NCBI RefSeq assembly: GCF_003985145.1
Contig: NZ_ML133521.1
Location: 1,178,001-1,242,000 of the forward strand
DNA: 64,000 nt
Direction of reading: 5' to 3'
Origin: Rhizobium anhuiense
GTDB taxonomy: Bacteria; Pseudomonadota; Alphaproteobacteria; Rhizobiales; Rhizobiaceae
Positions 8,254 through 17,288 of this stretch are shown one piece after another; the first letter of the stretch is position 1; every line of letters starts with the position of its first letter. A program made the translations under genes and the position numbers. Below the pieces are notes generated by a model that saw nothing but the letters and a program-made list of their open reading frames with translations, did not search any database and had not been told where the DNA came from.

Positions 8254-9117
8254 TTAGGATCGGAGTTCATCCCAGCAGGCGCGTGAAAGCCTGCCGATGG
8301 TTTCGAGCGCGACCGTATAACCAGGTGTGCCGTCCGGCATTTCCTGCGGCACGTCGTCGGTATAGGCGGCGATGATGTAGAAGGGGGTCCCGTCGCGATA
8401 GACTATGCCGGCATTCATGCGGCCACGCTTTCCCGTGCCGCCCTTATGGGCGACGAGCACCCCGAACGGCAGCCGGGAAGGAATGGCATAGCGCAGGATC
8501 TGGTTCTTCAGGGTTTGAAGCGCGTAAGCGCACAGCGCCTGCGAGCAGCCGAGCCGGTCCGCAGCTTCCCGCGAATCCTGCGCATCCAGGATGGTCTGCA
8601 GCAGATAGACCTGATCCCGCGCCGTCGTCGTGGTGACGGCCTTCAAGGAATGATCGGGCGACAGCGCCAAGGGAGGGATGAGGAAGCGATGGTTGGTGCC
8701 TGTCATGCCGATCGACTTGCAATAATTGTCGACCTCTTCGAGCGTCAGCCTTTCGAAGACCATCTTGGTGCAGACATTGTCGCTCAGCACCATCATGCCG
8801 GTGATGGCATCGCGCAGCGATATGACGATTCCGGGGCTGAGATAGCGGAACATCCCGCTTGCCACTTCCTCGGCGAAACGCTTTTCGTAGGTAATCCGTT
8901 CGTCCAGATCCAGGCGGCCTTCATGCGCGGCCTTCAAGGCTGCCATCATGATCGAGGTCTTTCGGGTGCTGGCGGAGGGCGTTTCCTCGTCCGCGCCTCT
9001 GCCGATCGTTTCTCCGCTGCCGAGCGCACGCACCATGAAGCGTGTCACGAAAGGCTGGGCATCGCAGATCGCATTCAATCGCTCCGCAAGCTTTGCGGAT
9101 TCAATCATCGTCGTCAT
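8254..9117 (-). CDS. Class A beta-lactamase-like serine hydrolase, cytoplasmic
   Basis: A 287-residue protein with the serine beta-lactamase/transpeptidase motifs in order: SxxK as Ser50-Thr-Arg-Lys53, SDN at 112-114 and KGGTG at 225-229. I cannot find the class A omega-loop Glu (ExxLN), so efficient beta-lactam turnover is doubtful. There is no signal peptide, whereas true beta-lactamases are exported. The gene starts one base after the ATPase stop and precedes the binding protein, so it is an integral part of the operon. It may hydrolyse an imported cyclic amide or D-amino-acid peptide; that is inference. Confidence 0.78.
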   Translation of the reverse strand: MTTMIESAKLAERLNAICDAQPFVTRFMVRALGSGETIGRGADEETPSASTRKTSIMMAALKAAHEGRLDLDERITYEKRFAEEVASGMFRYLSPGIVISLRDAITGMMVLSDNVCTKMVFERLTLEEVDNYCKSIGMTGTNHRFLIPPLALSPDHSLKAVTTTTARDQVYLLQTILDAQDSREAADRLGCSQALCAYALQTLKNQILRYAIPSRLPFGVLVAHKGGTGKRGRMNAGIVYRDGTPFYIIAAYTDDVPQEMPDGTPGYTVALETIGRLSRACWDELRS

Positions 9118-9118
9118 A

Positions 9119-10747
9119 TCAGTTCTCCAGGCGCCATTTGAGGATCACGCCGCCCTGAGCATTGTGGTCCAGAGCGGGGATGGCCGAGAGAAGCCGTTGT
9201 GTGTAGGCCTCCTTCGGGCTGTCGAAAACCGTATCGCGGTCGCCCTGCTCGATGATCCGGCCGTCCTGCATGACGACGACACGATCGGCCACCTGTTCGA
9301 CCACGCCGAGATCGTGGCTGATGAACAGGCAGGAAAAGCCGTAGCGTTTTTGCAGATCGGACAGGAGTTCGAGCACCTGCGCCCTGACCGTCACGTCGAG
9401 GGCCGATACCGGTTCGTCGGCGATCAGGAATTTCGGCCGGCGCGCAATGGCCCGGGCAATCGCCACGCGCTGACGCTGGCCGCCCGAAAGCTCATGCGGG
9501 TAGCGCCCGGCGTAGTCGGCCCCAAGCCCGACTTCCTCCAGCGTCTCCAGGGCGCGCTTGCGCTTTGCCGCAGCGTCGAGATCGGGAACGAGCCGCAGCG
9601 CTTCTTCCACAAGCGCGACGATGGTCATGCGCGGATCGAGCGAGGAATAAGGATCCTGGAACACCATCTGGCAATTCAGCCGATAGTCCATCCAGTTGTC
9701 GTCGCGGCTGCGTCCTCTGAACCGGATATCGCCTTCGCTCTCCCGGACCAGTCCGGCAATGGTGCGGCCGAGCGTGGTCTTGCCGGAACCCGAACCGCCG
9801 ACCAGTGCCACGACTTCGCCCTCGTGGATATCGATGCTGACGCCATGCAGCGCCCGCTTTGGCGTTGCCTTCTTCATCAGCGACCGCCGGCCCGGATAAT
9901 CGACGACGATATCCCGTGCCGAGACCATCGGCGCCTTGGTCTTGTCGATCGTCCGGGTCTCTCCGCGGAACGGCAGGGAGCAAAGCAGTTTCTTCGTATA
10001 GGCACGCTGTGGTGCGTCGAGCAGCTCGGCGGTGCGTCCTTCTTCGACGATCACGCCCTTTTCCATGACAACGATGCGGTTGGTGTAGCGGGCAACCATC
10101 GGCAGGTCGTGACTGATCAGCAGCACGGCGGTGCCTTCCGCCTGCGTCAGTTCCACCATCAATTCCATGACATCGCGCTGGATCACGGCATCGAGCGCCG
10201 TCGTCGGCTCGTCGGCGATCAACAGCGCCGGTTTCAGCAGCATGACCGATGCCAGCATGATGCGCTGGCGCATGCCGCCCGAGAATTCATGCGGATAGGA
10301 AGTGAGCGCCCCGGCGGGATCGCGGATCCCGACCCGGTTCAGCATGTCAAGGATCCGGCTGCGCCGCTCTTCCTGCGAAAATTTCGTATGCAGCTGCAAC
10401 CCTTCTTCGAGTTGGCGGCCGACGGTCATCGAGGGATTGAGCGAGGTCATCGGTTCCTGGAAGACGACACCGATTTCCGCACCGCGCAATTGGCGCAATT
10501 GCGCAGCTCTCATCGCAAGCACGTCGCGTCCCTTATAGGCAACGGAGCCGCCGATCACCTTGATCGGCGCCGGCAGCAGCGAGATCAGGGCGCGTGTTGC
10601 CAGCGTCTTGCCCGATCCGCTTTCCCCGACGATGCCGAAGATCTCGCCTGGCGCGATGTCGAAGCTCAAGTTCTTGACGACCTGCACACCGGTGCCGGCG
10701 ACCTGAAGCGACAGGTTGCGGACATTCAAAAGCGTTTCCTTGGTCAT
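9119..10747 (-). CDS. Fused dipeptide ABC transporter ATP-binding protein (DppD-DppF)
   Basis: A 542-residue protein carrying two complete ABC cassettes. The first has Walker A GESGSGKT (~residue 40), signature SGGMRQR and Walker B LLIADEP; the second has GGSGSGKTT (~310), LSGGQRQR and FLIADEP. Most Dpp/Opp systems use two separate ATPases; fused forms are common in rhizobia. It overlaps the permease gene by ATGA. It energises import of peptide-like substrate through the DppB/DppC channel. Confidence 0.93.
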   Translation of the reverse strand: MTKETLLNVRNLSLQVAGTGVQVVKNLSFDIAPGEIFGIVGESGSGKTLATRALISLLPAPIKVIGGSVAYKGRDVLAMRAAQLRQLRGAEIGVVFQEPMTSLNPSMTVGRQLEEGLQLHTKFSQEERRSRILDMLNRVGIRDPAGALTSYPHEFSGGMRQRIMLASVMLLKPALLIADEPTTALDAVIQRDVMELMVELTQAEGTAVLLISHDLPMVARYTNRIVVMEKGVIVEEGRTAELLDAPQRAYTKKLLCSLPFRGETRTIDKTKAPMVSARDIVVDYPGRRSLMKKATPKRALHGVSIDIHEGEVVALVGGSGSGKTTLGRTIAGLVRESEGDIRFRGRSRDDNWMDYRLNCQMVFQDPYSSLDPRMTIVALVEEALRLVPDLDAAAKRKRALETLEEVGLGADYAGRYPHELSGGQRQRVAIARAIARRPKFLIADEPVSALDVTVRAQVLELLSDLQKRYGFSCLFISHDLGVVEQVADRVVVMQDGRIIEQGDRDTVFDSPKEAYTQRLLSAIPALDHNAQGGVILKWRLEN

Positions 10748-11562
10748 TTCAGTCCCCTCATCCGCGGATCAAGCTTGTCTCGAAGAGCGTCGCCCAGAAG
10801 ATTGATGCCGAGGAGCGTCAGGGCGATCGCCAGGCCCGGGAAGAGACCCAGCCAGACCGCCTGCTCGATGAATGGCCGGCCGGCGGCCAGCATGTTGCCC
10901 CAGGTGGGCGCCGGTGGCGGCACGCCGAGGCCGAGAAAGCTGAGCGCGCTTTCCGAAAGGATCGCCCAGCCGAACATCGAGGTCGCAAGCACGGTGATCG
11001 GGGCGATGCAATTGGGGAGGATATGGCGGAACATGGTGTAGAGCTCGCCATTGCCCATCACCTTGGAAGCCTCGATGAATTCCCGCTCGCGCAGCGACAG
11101 AACGGCACCCCGGACAACCCGGGCCATCGAGGGCGAATAGGCAATGCCCAGCGCGAAGATGATGCCATATTGGTTGGCGCCGAAGACGGCGAGCAAACCG
11201 AGCGCCAGAAGGATGCCCGGAAAGGCGAGAAGCGCATTGTTGACGGCCATGATGACTGCATCGATCCAACCGCGGGCGTAACCGCTGACGAGACCGATCA
11301 ACGTACCGCAGACCGTCGCGAATGTGACCGTCAAGGTGCCGATCCAGACGCTCGCCCGGGCGCCGACGATCAGGCGGCTGAGTACGTCGCGGCCGAATTC
11401 GTCGGTTCCGAGCCAGTGGGCGCTGCTTGGCGCCGCCAGCCGCGCGGTGAAGCCGAGCTTCATCGGATCATAGGGGGTCCAGAAAAGGCCGATCGCAGCG
11501 GAGATGAGCAATGCGGCAATCAGAATGCTGCCGATGAAGCCGTTGAACGTGACGTTTTTCAT
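10744..11562 (-). CDS. Dipeptide-type ABC transporter permease DppC
   Basis: 272 residues from MKNVTFNGF. This start makes an ATGA overlap with the upstream permease stop and removes a non-conserved extension of about 30 residues. An early LGTDEFGRDVLSRL block and the EAA loop EASKVMGNGELYTMFRHILPN are characteristic of DppC/OppC, with around six membrane helices. It forms a heterodimeric channel with DppB. Confidence 0.9.
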   Translation of the reverse strand: MKNVTFNGFIGSILIAALLISAAIGLFWTPYDPMKLGFTARLAAPSSAHWLGTDEFGRDVLSRLIVGARASVWIGTLTVTFATVCGTLIGLVSGYARGWIDAVIMAVNNALLAFPGILLALGLLAVFGANQYGIIFALGIAYSPSMARVVRGAVLSLREREFIEASKVMGNGELYTMFRHILPNCIAPITVLATSMFGWAILSESALSFLGLGVPPPAPTWGNMLAAGRPFIEQAVWLGLFPGLAIALTLLGINLLGDALRDKLDPRMRGLK

Positions 11563-12503
11563 TCGGCGACTACCCGCGGATCGAACAAGGGATAGAGCAG
11601 GTCGACGACCAAATTGACCAGCACATAGGAAAGCGAGACGAACAGCAGACACCCCTGGATCACCGGGTAATCGCGGGCAAAAATACTGTCGACCATCAGT
11701 CGCCCGAGCCCCGGAATGGTGAAGACCGTCTCGATGACGGCAATGCCGCCGAGCAGATTGCCGAGGATCAGACCGATGACTGTCCAGGTCGGGCCGAAGG
11801 CATTCTTGAAGGCGTGCCGCCAGAGGACGGCGCTTTCGGAAAGCCCCTTGGCCCGGGCGTGGGTGATATAGTCGAGACGCAGCACTTCCAGCGTCGAGGC
11901 GCGTGCCATGCGGATCAACACACCCATCTCGTGAATGACCAGGGTCATGATCGGCAGCACGAGATAGAGCAGGCCGCCGGTGAGGTTGCTGCCGATCGAG
12001 ACATAGCCGAGCACCGGCAGCCAGCTGAGTTTCCAGCCGAAGAAAAGCAGAAGCAGGAGGCCGAGCCAGAATGTCGGGATCGACAGCAGGATCGTGGCCG
12101 TGCCGACCAGCGCAAGGTCCGTCAGACTGTTTTGCCGCCAGGCGGCGATGACGCCGGCCGGCACGGCGATGAGGCTTGCCAGAAGCACGGCGACGACGAC
12201 GACTTCGGCGCTGACCAGAAAACGTGAAGCGACGAGCGGCAGCACCGCCTCGTCATTGACGATCGAGCGGCCGAAGTCACCCTGCACGACATTGGCGGTC
12301 CAGATCAGGAACTGCTCAGGCAGCGATTTGTCGAGGCCGAGTTCCGAGCGCATTGCCGCGATCTGATCCGGCTCAGCCATATCCCCCAGCATCAGTGCCG
12401 CCGGATCGCCGGGTATGAAGCGGATCAGGGTGAAGACAGTCACCGAAACGAGGACGATCGTCGGCAATGCCATCAGCAGGCGGTTCAGGACGAATTTCAG
12501 CAT
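11559..12503 (-). CDS. Dipeptide-type ABC transporter permease DppB
   Basis: 314 residues starting MLKFVLNRLL, the usual DppB opening; GGGGAA sits 6 bases upstream. FIPGDPAALMLG and the EAA-type loop THARAKGLSESAVLWRHAFKN are family hallmarks, and the C-terminal segment ends in YPLFDPRV as usual. First gene of the operon; the candidate LysR-type operator lies 80-120 bases upstream. Confidence 0.92.
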   Translation of the reverse strand: MLKFVLNRLLMALPTIVLVSVTVFTLIRFIPGDPAALMLGDMAEPDQIAAMRSELGLDKSLPEQFLIWTANVVQGDFGRSIVNDEAVLPLVASRFLVSAEVVVVAVLLASLIAVPAGVIAAWRQNSLTDLALVGTATILLSIPTFWLGLLLLLFFGWKLSWLPVLGYVSIGSNLTGGLLYLVLPIMTLVIHEMGVLIRMARASTLEVLRLDYITHARAKGLSESAVLWRHAFKNAFGPTWTVIGLILGNLLGGIAVIETVFTIPGLGRLMVDSIFARDYPVIQGCLLFVSLSYVLVNLVVDLLYPLFDPRVVAE

Positions 12504-12584
12504 TTTTGTTCCCCGCGATGGGCGACGGACTGTGCCCGGCGCCATCGGTTTCGTTGCCGCAGACTATGATCGAATGAAGAAATA

Positions 12585-12625
12585 TCCGCAATATTATGCG
12601 ATTCCGTCATAAGTCTATGCGGAAT
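12585..12625. promoter_or_regulatory. Candidate LysR-type operator upstream of dppB
   Basis: TCCGCA-N6-TGCGA (12585-12601) overlaps two further symmetries: TTATG-N9-CATAA (12594-12612) and ATTCCG-N13-CGGAAT (12601-12625). A related TCCGCA-N6-TGCGG lies in the lysR-prpD intergenic region at 14563-14579. Two adjacent LysR genes make LysR-type binding plausible. No -35/-10 was assigned. Confidence 0.5.
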
Positions 12626-12681
12626 ACGACCGCAACCAAAGCGACTGCGTTCGCGTAAGGTTTCAGGCTAAAAATTTGATT

Positions 12682-13587
12682 TCAAACGCCTTTTTGCGAA
12701 AGCCGGATCTGTCGCTTCAAGGCGTCGCTCAGAGCGTGGGCAGCAATCGAGAGTGGCGTCCCGACCGCCCTCGCCAATCCGAATTCCTGGGTCGCGCGTG
12801 GCACGAAAGGACGGTGAACCACCGGCAGGTGGCGATAGAGATTGGCATAAAAGCTGCTGATGATCGTGACCCCAAGGCCATGCGCGACATAGGAACAGGC
12901 GGAACTGTTGGTATGTGTCTCGATCTTGACGATCTGCTTGATGCCGGCTCGCCGGAAGGTCTGGTCGAGCGCCATGCGGTTCGGCCGTTGGCGCCCGATC
13001 AGAATGAGAGGAACGTCGCGCAAATTCTTGACCGTGATTTCCTCCAGTTTCGCAAGAGGATGATCCTTCGGAACGACGCAGACGCTTTCGCCGGTGGCGA
13101 CCCGCTCGACCTCGATGCCCGGTCCGCTCTCGCCCTCCATGCGCAGAAAGCCGAAATCGATCACCCTCTGCTCGACAAGCTTGTTGATCGCAGTCGTCGT
13201 CTCGAAGAAGGTCTCGATCCGCACACCGGGGAAATCCCTGATATAATCGACCAGCATGGCCGGCGCGAAATGCTCCCACATGCTGCTCGGCAGGCCGATG
13301 CGGACGATCTCCGGACCGGCGGCGCCGCTTCTTAGGTCCTCCGCATGACCCGACATCCGATCGACCGCCAGCAAGATGTTCTCGGCATCGCGGGCAAGAA
13401 GCAGGGCCTCGGGCGTGGGAATGAGACGGCCTTTGTCGCGCACAAAAAGCGACATCGAAAGATCCGCCTCGAGCTGCTGGAGGAGGCGGCTGACACCGGA
13501 CTGGCTGAGACCCATCGTCTTTGCCGTGGCAATCGTCGACCCCGTCGCCAGAAGCGTGCGCAGGACTTCCAGTTGCTTGATATTCAT
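12682..13587 (-). CDS. LysR-family transcriptional regulator (first of tandem pair)
   Basis: 301 residues. The N-terminal winged helix reads MNIKQLEVLRTLLATGST with recognition helix LSQSGVSRLLQQLEADL, followed by a periplasmic-binding-like effector domain. It lies in the same direction as, and upstream of, the dpp operon, which it probably controls. It is similar in length and N-terminal sequence to the next gene (both carry ATGST and SRLLQQLE), suggesting duplication. Confidence 0.88.
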   Translation of the reverse strand: MNIKQLEVLRTLLATGSTIATAKTMGLSQSGVSRLLQQLEADLSMSLFVRDKGRLIPTPEALLLARDAENILLAVDRMSGHAEDLRSGAAGPEIVRIGLPSSMWEHFAPAMLVDYIRDFPGVRIETFFETTTAINKLVEQRVIDFGFLRMEGESGPGIEVERVATGESVCVVPKDHPLAKLEEITVKNLRDVPLILIGRQRPNRMALDQTFRRAGIKQIVKIETHTNSSACSYVAHGLGVTIISSFYANLYRHLPVVHRPFVPRATQEFGLARAVGTPLSIAAHALSDALKRQIRLSQKGV

Positions 13588-13624
13588 GCGTTTGCGATCC
13601 CCCGGGACAGTCCAAGCACCGTCA

Positions 13625-14530
13625 TCATGCCCAGTCCGAAATGCTTTGAAGGAAAAGGCTGGCGGCCTTGGGCATCGGAAATTTCTCGCCGCTGATCAGC
13701 GCGTAGGCAACCGGCAGTTCCGGTTCGAGCGGGATGAACTGCAGCGGCAGCGTCGCATATTCGCGGGCGATGATCTCACCGACCAGCGCAATGCCGAGCC
13801 CTTGGGCGGCCAGAGCGCAGGCACTCGCCACCGAATGCGCCTCGAGCAGGGGGCGTTGGCGGATGCCGGCCTTGTAGAACAACGCCTCCAGCTCATGGCG
13901 AACCGGCCGCTCCCTGTTCAGCATGATCAGATCCTGCCCCTTCAGCTCGCCGACCGACAATAGGCGGCTGCCGGCCTTGGGATGATCATTATGCAGGACG
14001 CAAACAATCCGCGACGACAGGATCTTCTCCTGTTTCAACCCCGGGCTCATCAGTGGCAGCCGCGCGAAACCGAGATCGGCTTCGCCGTCGGCCACCATCC
14101 GTTCGATTGCCAGATAGCTGCCGGACGCGACTTCGACGCGCATCGGACCATTGGCGGCGAGAAAATTCTTCACCAGCTTCGGAATGCGCGTCGAGGAAAG
14201 GCTGGAGGGAAAGGCGAGCCGCAGCATGATCTCGCGCGACCGACCGCTCTCGAGCTCCATCGCCGCGGTTTTCAAGGCGCGCAGCCGGTCGGAAATGGCC
14301 CGGATTTCCGGGCCGAGCTGCAGCCCCTCGCGGGTCGGTTGAAGCCGGTTCTTTTCCCGTTCGAAAAGCCGGACGCCGAGATACTCTTCCAGTTGCTGCA
14401 GCAAGCGGCTGGCGTTCGATTGCGAGATCCCGAGCTCGACGGAAGCGGCGATCGTCGAGCCCGTCGCGGCGATGGCGTCATAGGCCTCGATATGCTTCAG
14501 GCTGATCGCCGCACTCGTGTCTCGCGCCAT
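13625..14530 (-). CDS. LysR-family transcriptional regulator (second of tandem pair)
   Basis: Also 301 residues from the ATG at 14530, which has GGAGAT just upstream; a longer frame exists but has no ribosome site. The HTH is ISLKHIEAYDAIAATGST with GISQSNASRLLQQLEEYLG. The stop is 37 bases from the paralogue start. Divergent from the MmgE/PrpD gene, so autoregulation and control of that gene from the shared 108-base region is likely. Confidence 0.87.
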   Translation of the reverse strand: MARDTSAAISLKHIEAYDAIAATGSTIAASVELGISQSNASRLLQQLEEYLGVRLFEREKNRLQPTREGLQLGPEIRAISDRLRALKTAAMELESGRSREIMLRLAFPSSLSSTRIPKLVKNFLAANGPMRVEVASGSYLAIERMVADGEADLGFARLPLMSPGLKQEKILSSRIVCVLHNDHPKAGSRLLSVGELKGQDLIMLNRERPVRHELEALFYKAGIRQRPLLEAHSVASACALAAQGLGIALVGEIIAREYATLPLQFIPLEPELPVAYALISGEKFPMPKAASLFLQSISDWA

Positions 14531-14562
14531 TCTATCTCCAATGTCGATAGCCCTACCCGCGA

Positions 14563-14579
14563 TCCGCATAAGATTGCGG
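14563..14579. promoter_or_regulatory. Candidate LysR-type operator, lysR-prpD intergenic region
   Basis: TCCGCA-TAAGAT-TGCGG, an inverted repeat in the 108-base divergent region. It matches the half-sites and 6-base spacing of the element upstream of dppB at 12585-12601. This supports a common regulator for the peptide operon and the PrpD gene. Confidence 0.5.
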
Positions 14580-14638
14580 CGCTGCGGAAAGTTGAACATT
14601 TTCCGCCGAGAACCAAACTCACGGAAAGACTTTCGTCA

Positions 14639-16012
14639 ATGGCCACCATTCTCCGGAAGATCGCGGAACAGGTCCTGTCGCGAACAACGTTCTCAGACGT
14701 CGCCATGGAGCGGGCAAGAGATGCTGCGGTGGACACCATCGGCTGCATGATTGCCGGCCGGGGCGATGAAAGCATTGCGGCACTCATTCGCGCCTTCGAC
14801 GGGGAAATCGCCGGAGGCGGCGAAGCGCGGCTCGTCACCGGCGGCTCCGCCTCGCCCTCTTTCGCCGCACTCATCAACGCAACCGCGGCGCATGCGCTGG
14901 ATTTCGATGACAATTTCCATCCGGCGAGGGCGCATGCTTCCGCGGTGCTGGTGCCCGCACTGCTGGCGGTTCTGACCAGCGGCAAGGTGACAAGCGGAAG
15001 ACGGTTTCTCGAGGCCTATTTGGCCGGGCTGGAAGCGCAGGCGGCGGTCGGCTTTGGCGTCAATCCCTCTCACTACAACAGGGGCTGGCACGCAACGGCG
15101 ACGGTCGGCAGCATCGGGGCTGCGGCTGGCGTGGCACGGCTTCTCGGCGCCGACGAAGAGAGACTCGTCGCGGCGATGAGCCTGGCGACGAGCTTCGCCT
15201 GCGGCCCGAAAGGGCAATTCGGCACGACCGCCAAACCGCTTCACGCCGGCATTGCCGCGCGCCATGCCGTGGACGCGGCGCGCATGGCGCTGGCCGGCAT
15301 GAGCGGGCGGCCGGATATCCTCGAGCGGCCGCAAGGTTTCCTCGATCTTTTCGGGGACGATGATGCCAAGGGCTGGCAGGGCCTGACCTTCGAGGAGGAA
15401 CATATCATCGAAAGCCGAGGCGTGGTGACCAAGCGCCATCCCTGTTGCGCCTCGACCCATCGCGCCATCGACGCGCTTCTGGATCTGAAGCAGGAGCATG
15501 GGCTTCTGGCTGGCGACATTGCCAGGATCGAGACGAAAGTCGGCATATCCGCTGCCCGCAACCTCGCTTATCCCAACCCTGCCGACGAGATGCAGGCCCG
15601 CTTCTCGATGCAGTACTGCCTGGCGACAGCCTTCCTCAAGGGATCTCTTAGCCTTTCGGACTTTACGCGGCAGGAGATTGGGCGACCGGAAATCCGGGAA
15701 TTCATGCCGTGCATCGAAATGCAGTCCTATTCGGCCGAAGAGGAAAAAGGCGTGGAGCGCCTCCCGCACGTCGTCACCGTCACGACGCGCGATGGGGGCA
15801 TCTTGAGCAAGTCTCGCTTGCATGCAAAGGGATCGCTCGAAGCGCCGATGAGTGTGCATGAACGCGAAGTCAAGTTCATGGACTGCTTGCGCTGGGGAAA
15901 TCGGAATGTGTCCGAGGCCTCTTTCCTGCAGCTTCGCAAGCTTGCCGATTTTGAAAACCTGTCCGGCGACGATGCCGTCTGGAGACTGATCACCGACCAT
16001 CAGTCGCCTTGA
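14639..16012 (+). CDS. MmgE/PrpD-family protein
   Basis: 457 residues, the usual length for the MmgE/PrpD (2-methylcitrate dehydratase / cis-aconitate decarboxylase-like) fold. Family blocks are ALDFDDNFHPARAHASAVLVPA near residue 85, the TATVGSIGAAAGVARLLG region, and KRHPCCASTHRAIDALL near 265. The biochemical role is not defined for this branch; the neighbouring peptide/amide genes do not suggest propionate metabolism. The ATG at 14639 begins the conserved region; the upstream extension overlaps the divergent regulator and is rejected. Confidence 0.82.
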   Translation: MATILRKIAEQVLSRTTFSDVAMERARDAAVDTIGCMIAGRGDESIAALIRAFDGEIAGGGEARLVTGGSASPSFAALINATAAHALDFDDNFHPARAHASAVLVPALLAVLTSGKVTSGRRFLEAYLAGLEAQAAVGFGVNPSHYNRGWHATATVGSIGAAAGVARLLGADEERLVAAMSLATSFACGPKGQFGTTAKPLHAGIAARHAVDAARMALAGMSGRPDILERPQGFLDLFGDDDAKGWQGLTFEEEHIIESRGVVTKRHPCCASTHRAIDALLDLKQEHGLLAGDIARIETKVGISAARNLAYPNPADEMQARFSMQYCLATAFLKGSLSLSDFTRQEIGRPEIREFMPCIEMQSYSAEEEKGVERLPHVVTVTTRDGGILSKSRLHAKGSLEAPMSVHEREVKFMDCLRWGNRNVSEASFLQLRKLADFENLSGDDAVWRLITDHQSP

Positions 16013-16031
16013 CAAGCCACGGCGGCGGATC

Positions 16032-16052
16032 GGCGGCGGGGAAAATCTCCCC
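16032..16052. terminator. Stem-loop between convergent genes
   Basis: GGCGGGGA pairs with TCCCCGCC across a 5-base loop in the 69-base gap between the converging PrpD and dienelactone-hydrolase genes. Only an AAAAT loop edge is AT-rich and no T-run follows, so termination would be weak or factor-assisted. Confidence 0.45.
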
Positions 16053-16081
16053 GCCAACATCAACGTTCAGGCCGCGGACTT

Positions 16082-16969
16082 CTAGGCGAGGTATTTCGTA
16101 AACCAGTCGACCGTTCGCTGCCAGGCGAGCTTGGCTGCCGCTTCGTCGTAGCGAGGGGTGGAATCATTGTGAAAGCCGTGATTGACGTCGGGATAGATGT
16201 AGCCCTCGAATGTTTTTCCCGATGCCTTCAGCGCAGCTTCATAGGCCGGCCAGCCTTCGTTGATCCCCTTGTCCAGCCCGGCATAATGGAGAAGCAAGGG
16301 CGCCTTGATCTTCGGCACGTCCTCGGCGCGCGGCTGCCTACCGTAAAAGGGCACGGCTGCGGCAAGTTCCGGATAGGCCACCGCCGCGGCGTTGGCGACG
16401 CCGCCGCCATAGCAGAAGCCGGTGATGCCGACCTTGCCGGTGGTGAGATCGTTATGCATCAAAAATTCGACCGCCGCGAAGAAGTCGTTCATCAGCTTTT
16501 CCGGGTCGACCTTCTGCTGAAGCTCCCGCCCCTTTTCGTCATTGCCGGGGTAGCCTCCGACCGACGTCAGGCCATCCGGGGCAAGTGCTACGAAACCCGC
16601 CTTTGCCACGCGGCGCGCCACATCCTCGATATAGGGGTTCAGGCCCCTGTTCTCGTGAACGACCACCACGGCCGCAACTTTGCCGGTCACGTTTTTCGGG
16701 CGGACGAGATAGGCGCGCACATCTCCATTTCCCTTTGGCGAGGGATAGGTGATGTATTCGGCTGATATATCGGGATCGGTGAACTCGACCTGGGTCGCCA
16801 GCGCATAGTCAGGGCTCAGCGACGCAAGAATGGCGGCGGCCGTCACGCCGCCGACGGCGAATTTGCCGGCCCGGTCGAGAAACTCACGCTTGGTAATTCT
16901 CCCGTGGGCGTAATAATCGTAGAGTTCGAGAAGTTCCTGAGGGAAATCCTTGGCTGTCATACGCGTCAT
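16082..16969 (-). CDS. Dienelactone hydrolase family protein (YghX-like)
   Basis: About 295 residues from the ATG preceded by GGAGGA. The N-terminus has a [15 protein letters not shown] stretch followed by a hydrophobic segment, resembling a Tat/anchor-type leader of YghX homologues. The alpha/beta-hydrolase core shows nucleophile elbow GFCYGGG (Cys nucleophile), an Asp in LDKGINEG, and His in VNHGFHND. It probably acts on an ester or lactone in or near the membrane; substrate unknown. Convergent with PrpD and divergent from the sugar operon. Confidence 0.82.
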   Translation of the reverse strand: MTRMTAKDFPQELLELYDYYAHGRITKREFLDRAGKFAVGGVTAAAILASLSPDYALATQVEFTDPDISAEYITYPSPKGNGDVRAYLVRPKNVTGKVAAVVVVHENRGLNPYIEDVARRVAKAGFVALAPDGLTSVGGYPGNDEKGRELQQKVDPEKLMNDFFAAVEFLMHNDLTTGKVGITGFCYGGGVANAAAVAYPELAAAVPFYGRQPRAEDVPKIKAPLLLHYAGLDKGINEGWPAYEAALKASGKTFEGYIYPDVNHGFHNDSTPRYDEAAAKLAWQRTVDWFTKYLA

Positions 16970-17288
16970 GATGGCTCCTCCTGCCTCCTTGTTCTCGCAC
17001 CATCCTACACAGGTAAGCTCGCGACTCTTTTCAACATTTCGCGAGTTTCGCGTGAGCTTGTCGGCTGGGGCAACCGGCGCTGAATGACTGACTTGGCTTC
17101 GGGAGGATGCGCGCCAACGTCCATCTGGCGAACCGCGTCCGCCCAGTTGTTGCAAGCAATGGGCCGCCGGCTATCGATCTATGAAAATTAATTTCATACT
17201 CGCGCTTTGAGGCCCGTTTTCTATTGACGCCTCTCGATTTTTGTCCCAACTTAAAGAAAATAAATTACTAAATGGGAACTTGATCGGC
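16970..17288. other. Divergent intergenic region, hydrolase / sugar operon
   Basis: A 319-base gap that becomes markedly AT-rich from about 17180 to 17275, just before the Gfo/Idh/MocA gene. It must contain the promoters for both directions. The only clear motif is the TGAAA/TTTCA palindrome at 17182-17196. No small gene was recognised. Confidence 0.5.
17181..17197. promoter_or_regulatory. Candidate RpiR-type operator before sugar operon
   Basis: ATGAAA-ATTAA-TTTCAT is an inverted repeat about 90 bases upstream of the Gfo/Idh/MocA start. A similar TGAAA-TTCT-TTTCA lies in the divergent promoter region beside the RpiR-encoding cluster (26149-26162). RpiR regulators often use AT-rich palindromes of this kind, so shared control is plausible, though the spacers differ by one base. 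Confidence 0.42.

Noticed and set aside
5258..11041. Several very long open frames on the plus strand (400-700 codons) opposite the M20, peptide-binding, beta-lactamase-like and ATPase genes
   Set aside because: They are antisense mirrors of strongly family-matching genes in high-GC DNA, rich in Arg/His/Gly/Asp, with no domains or ribosome sites.
13982..14638. Long N-terminal extension of the MmgE/PrpD gene
   Set aside because: It overlaps the divergent LysR gene almost entirely and lacks protein-like conservation; the family begins at 14639.
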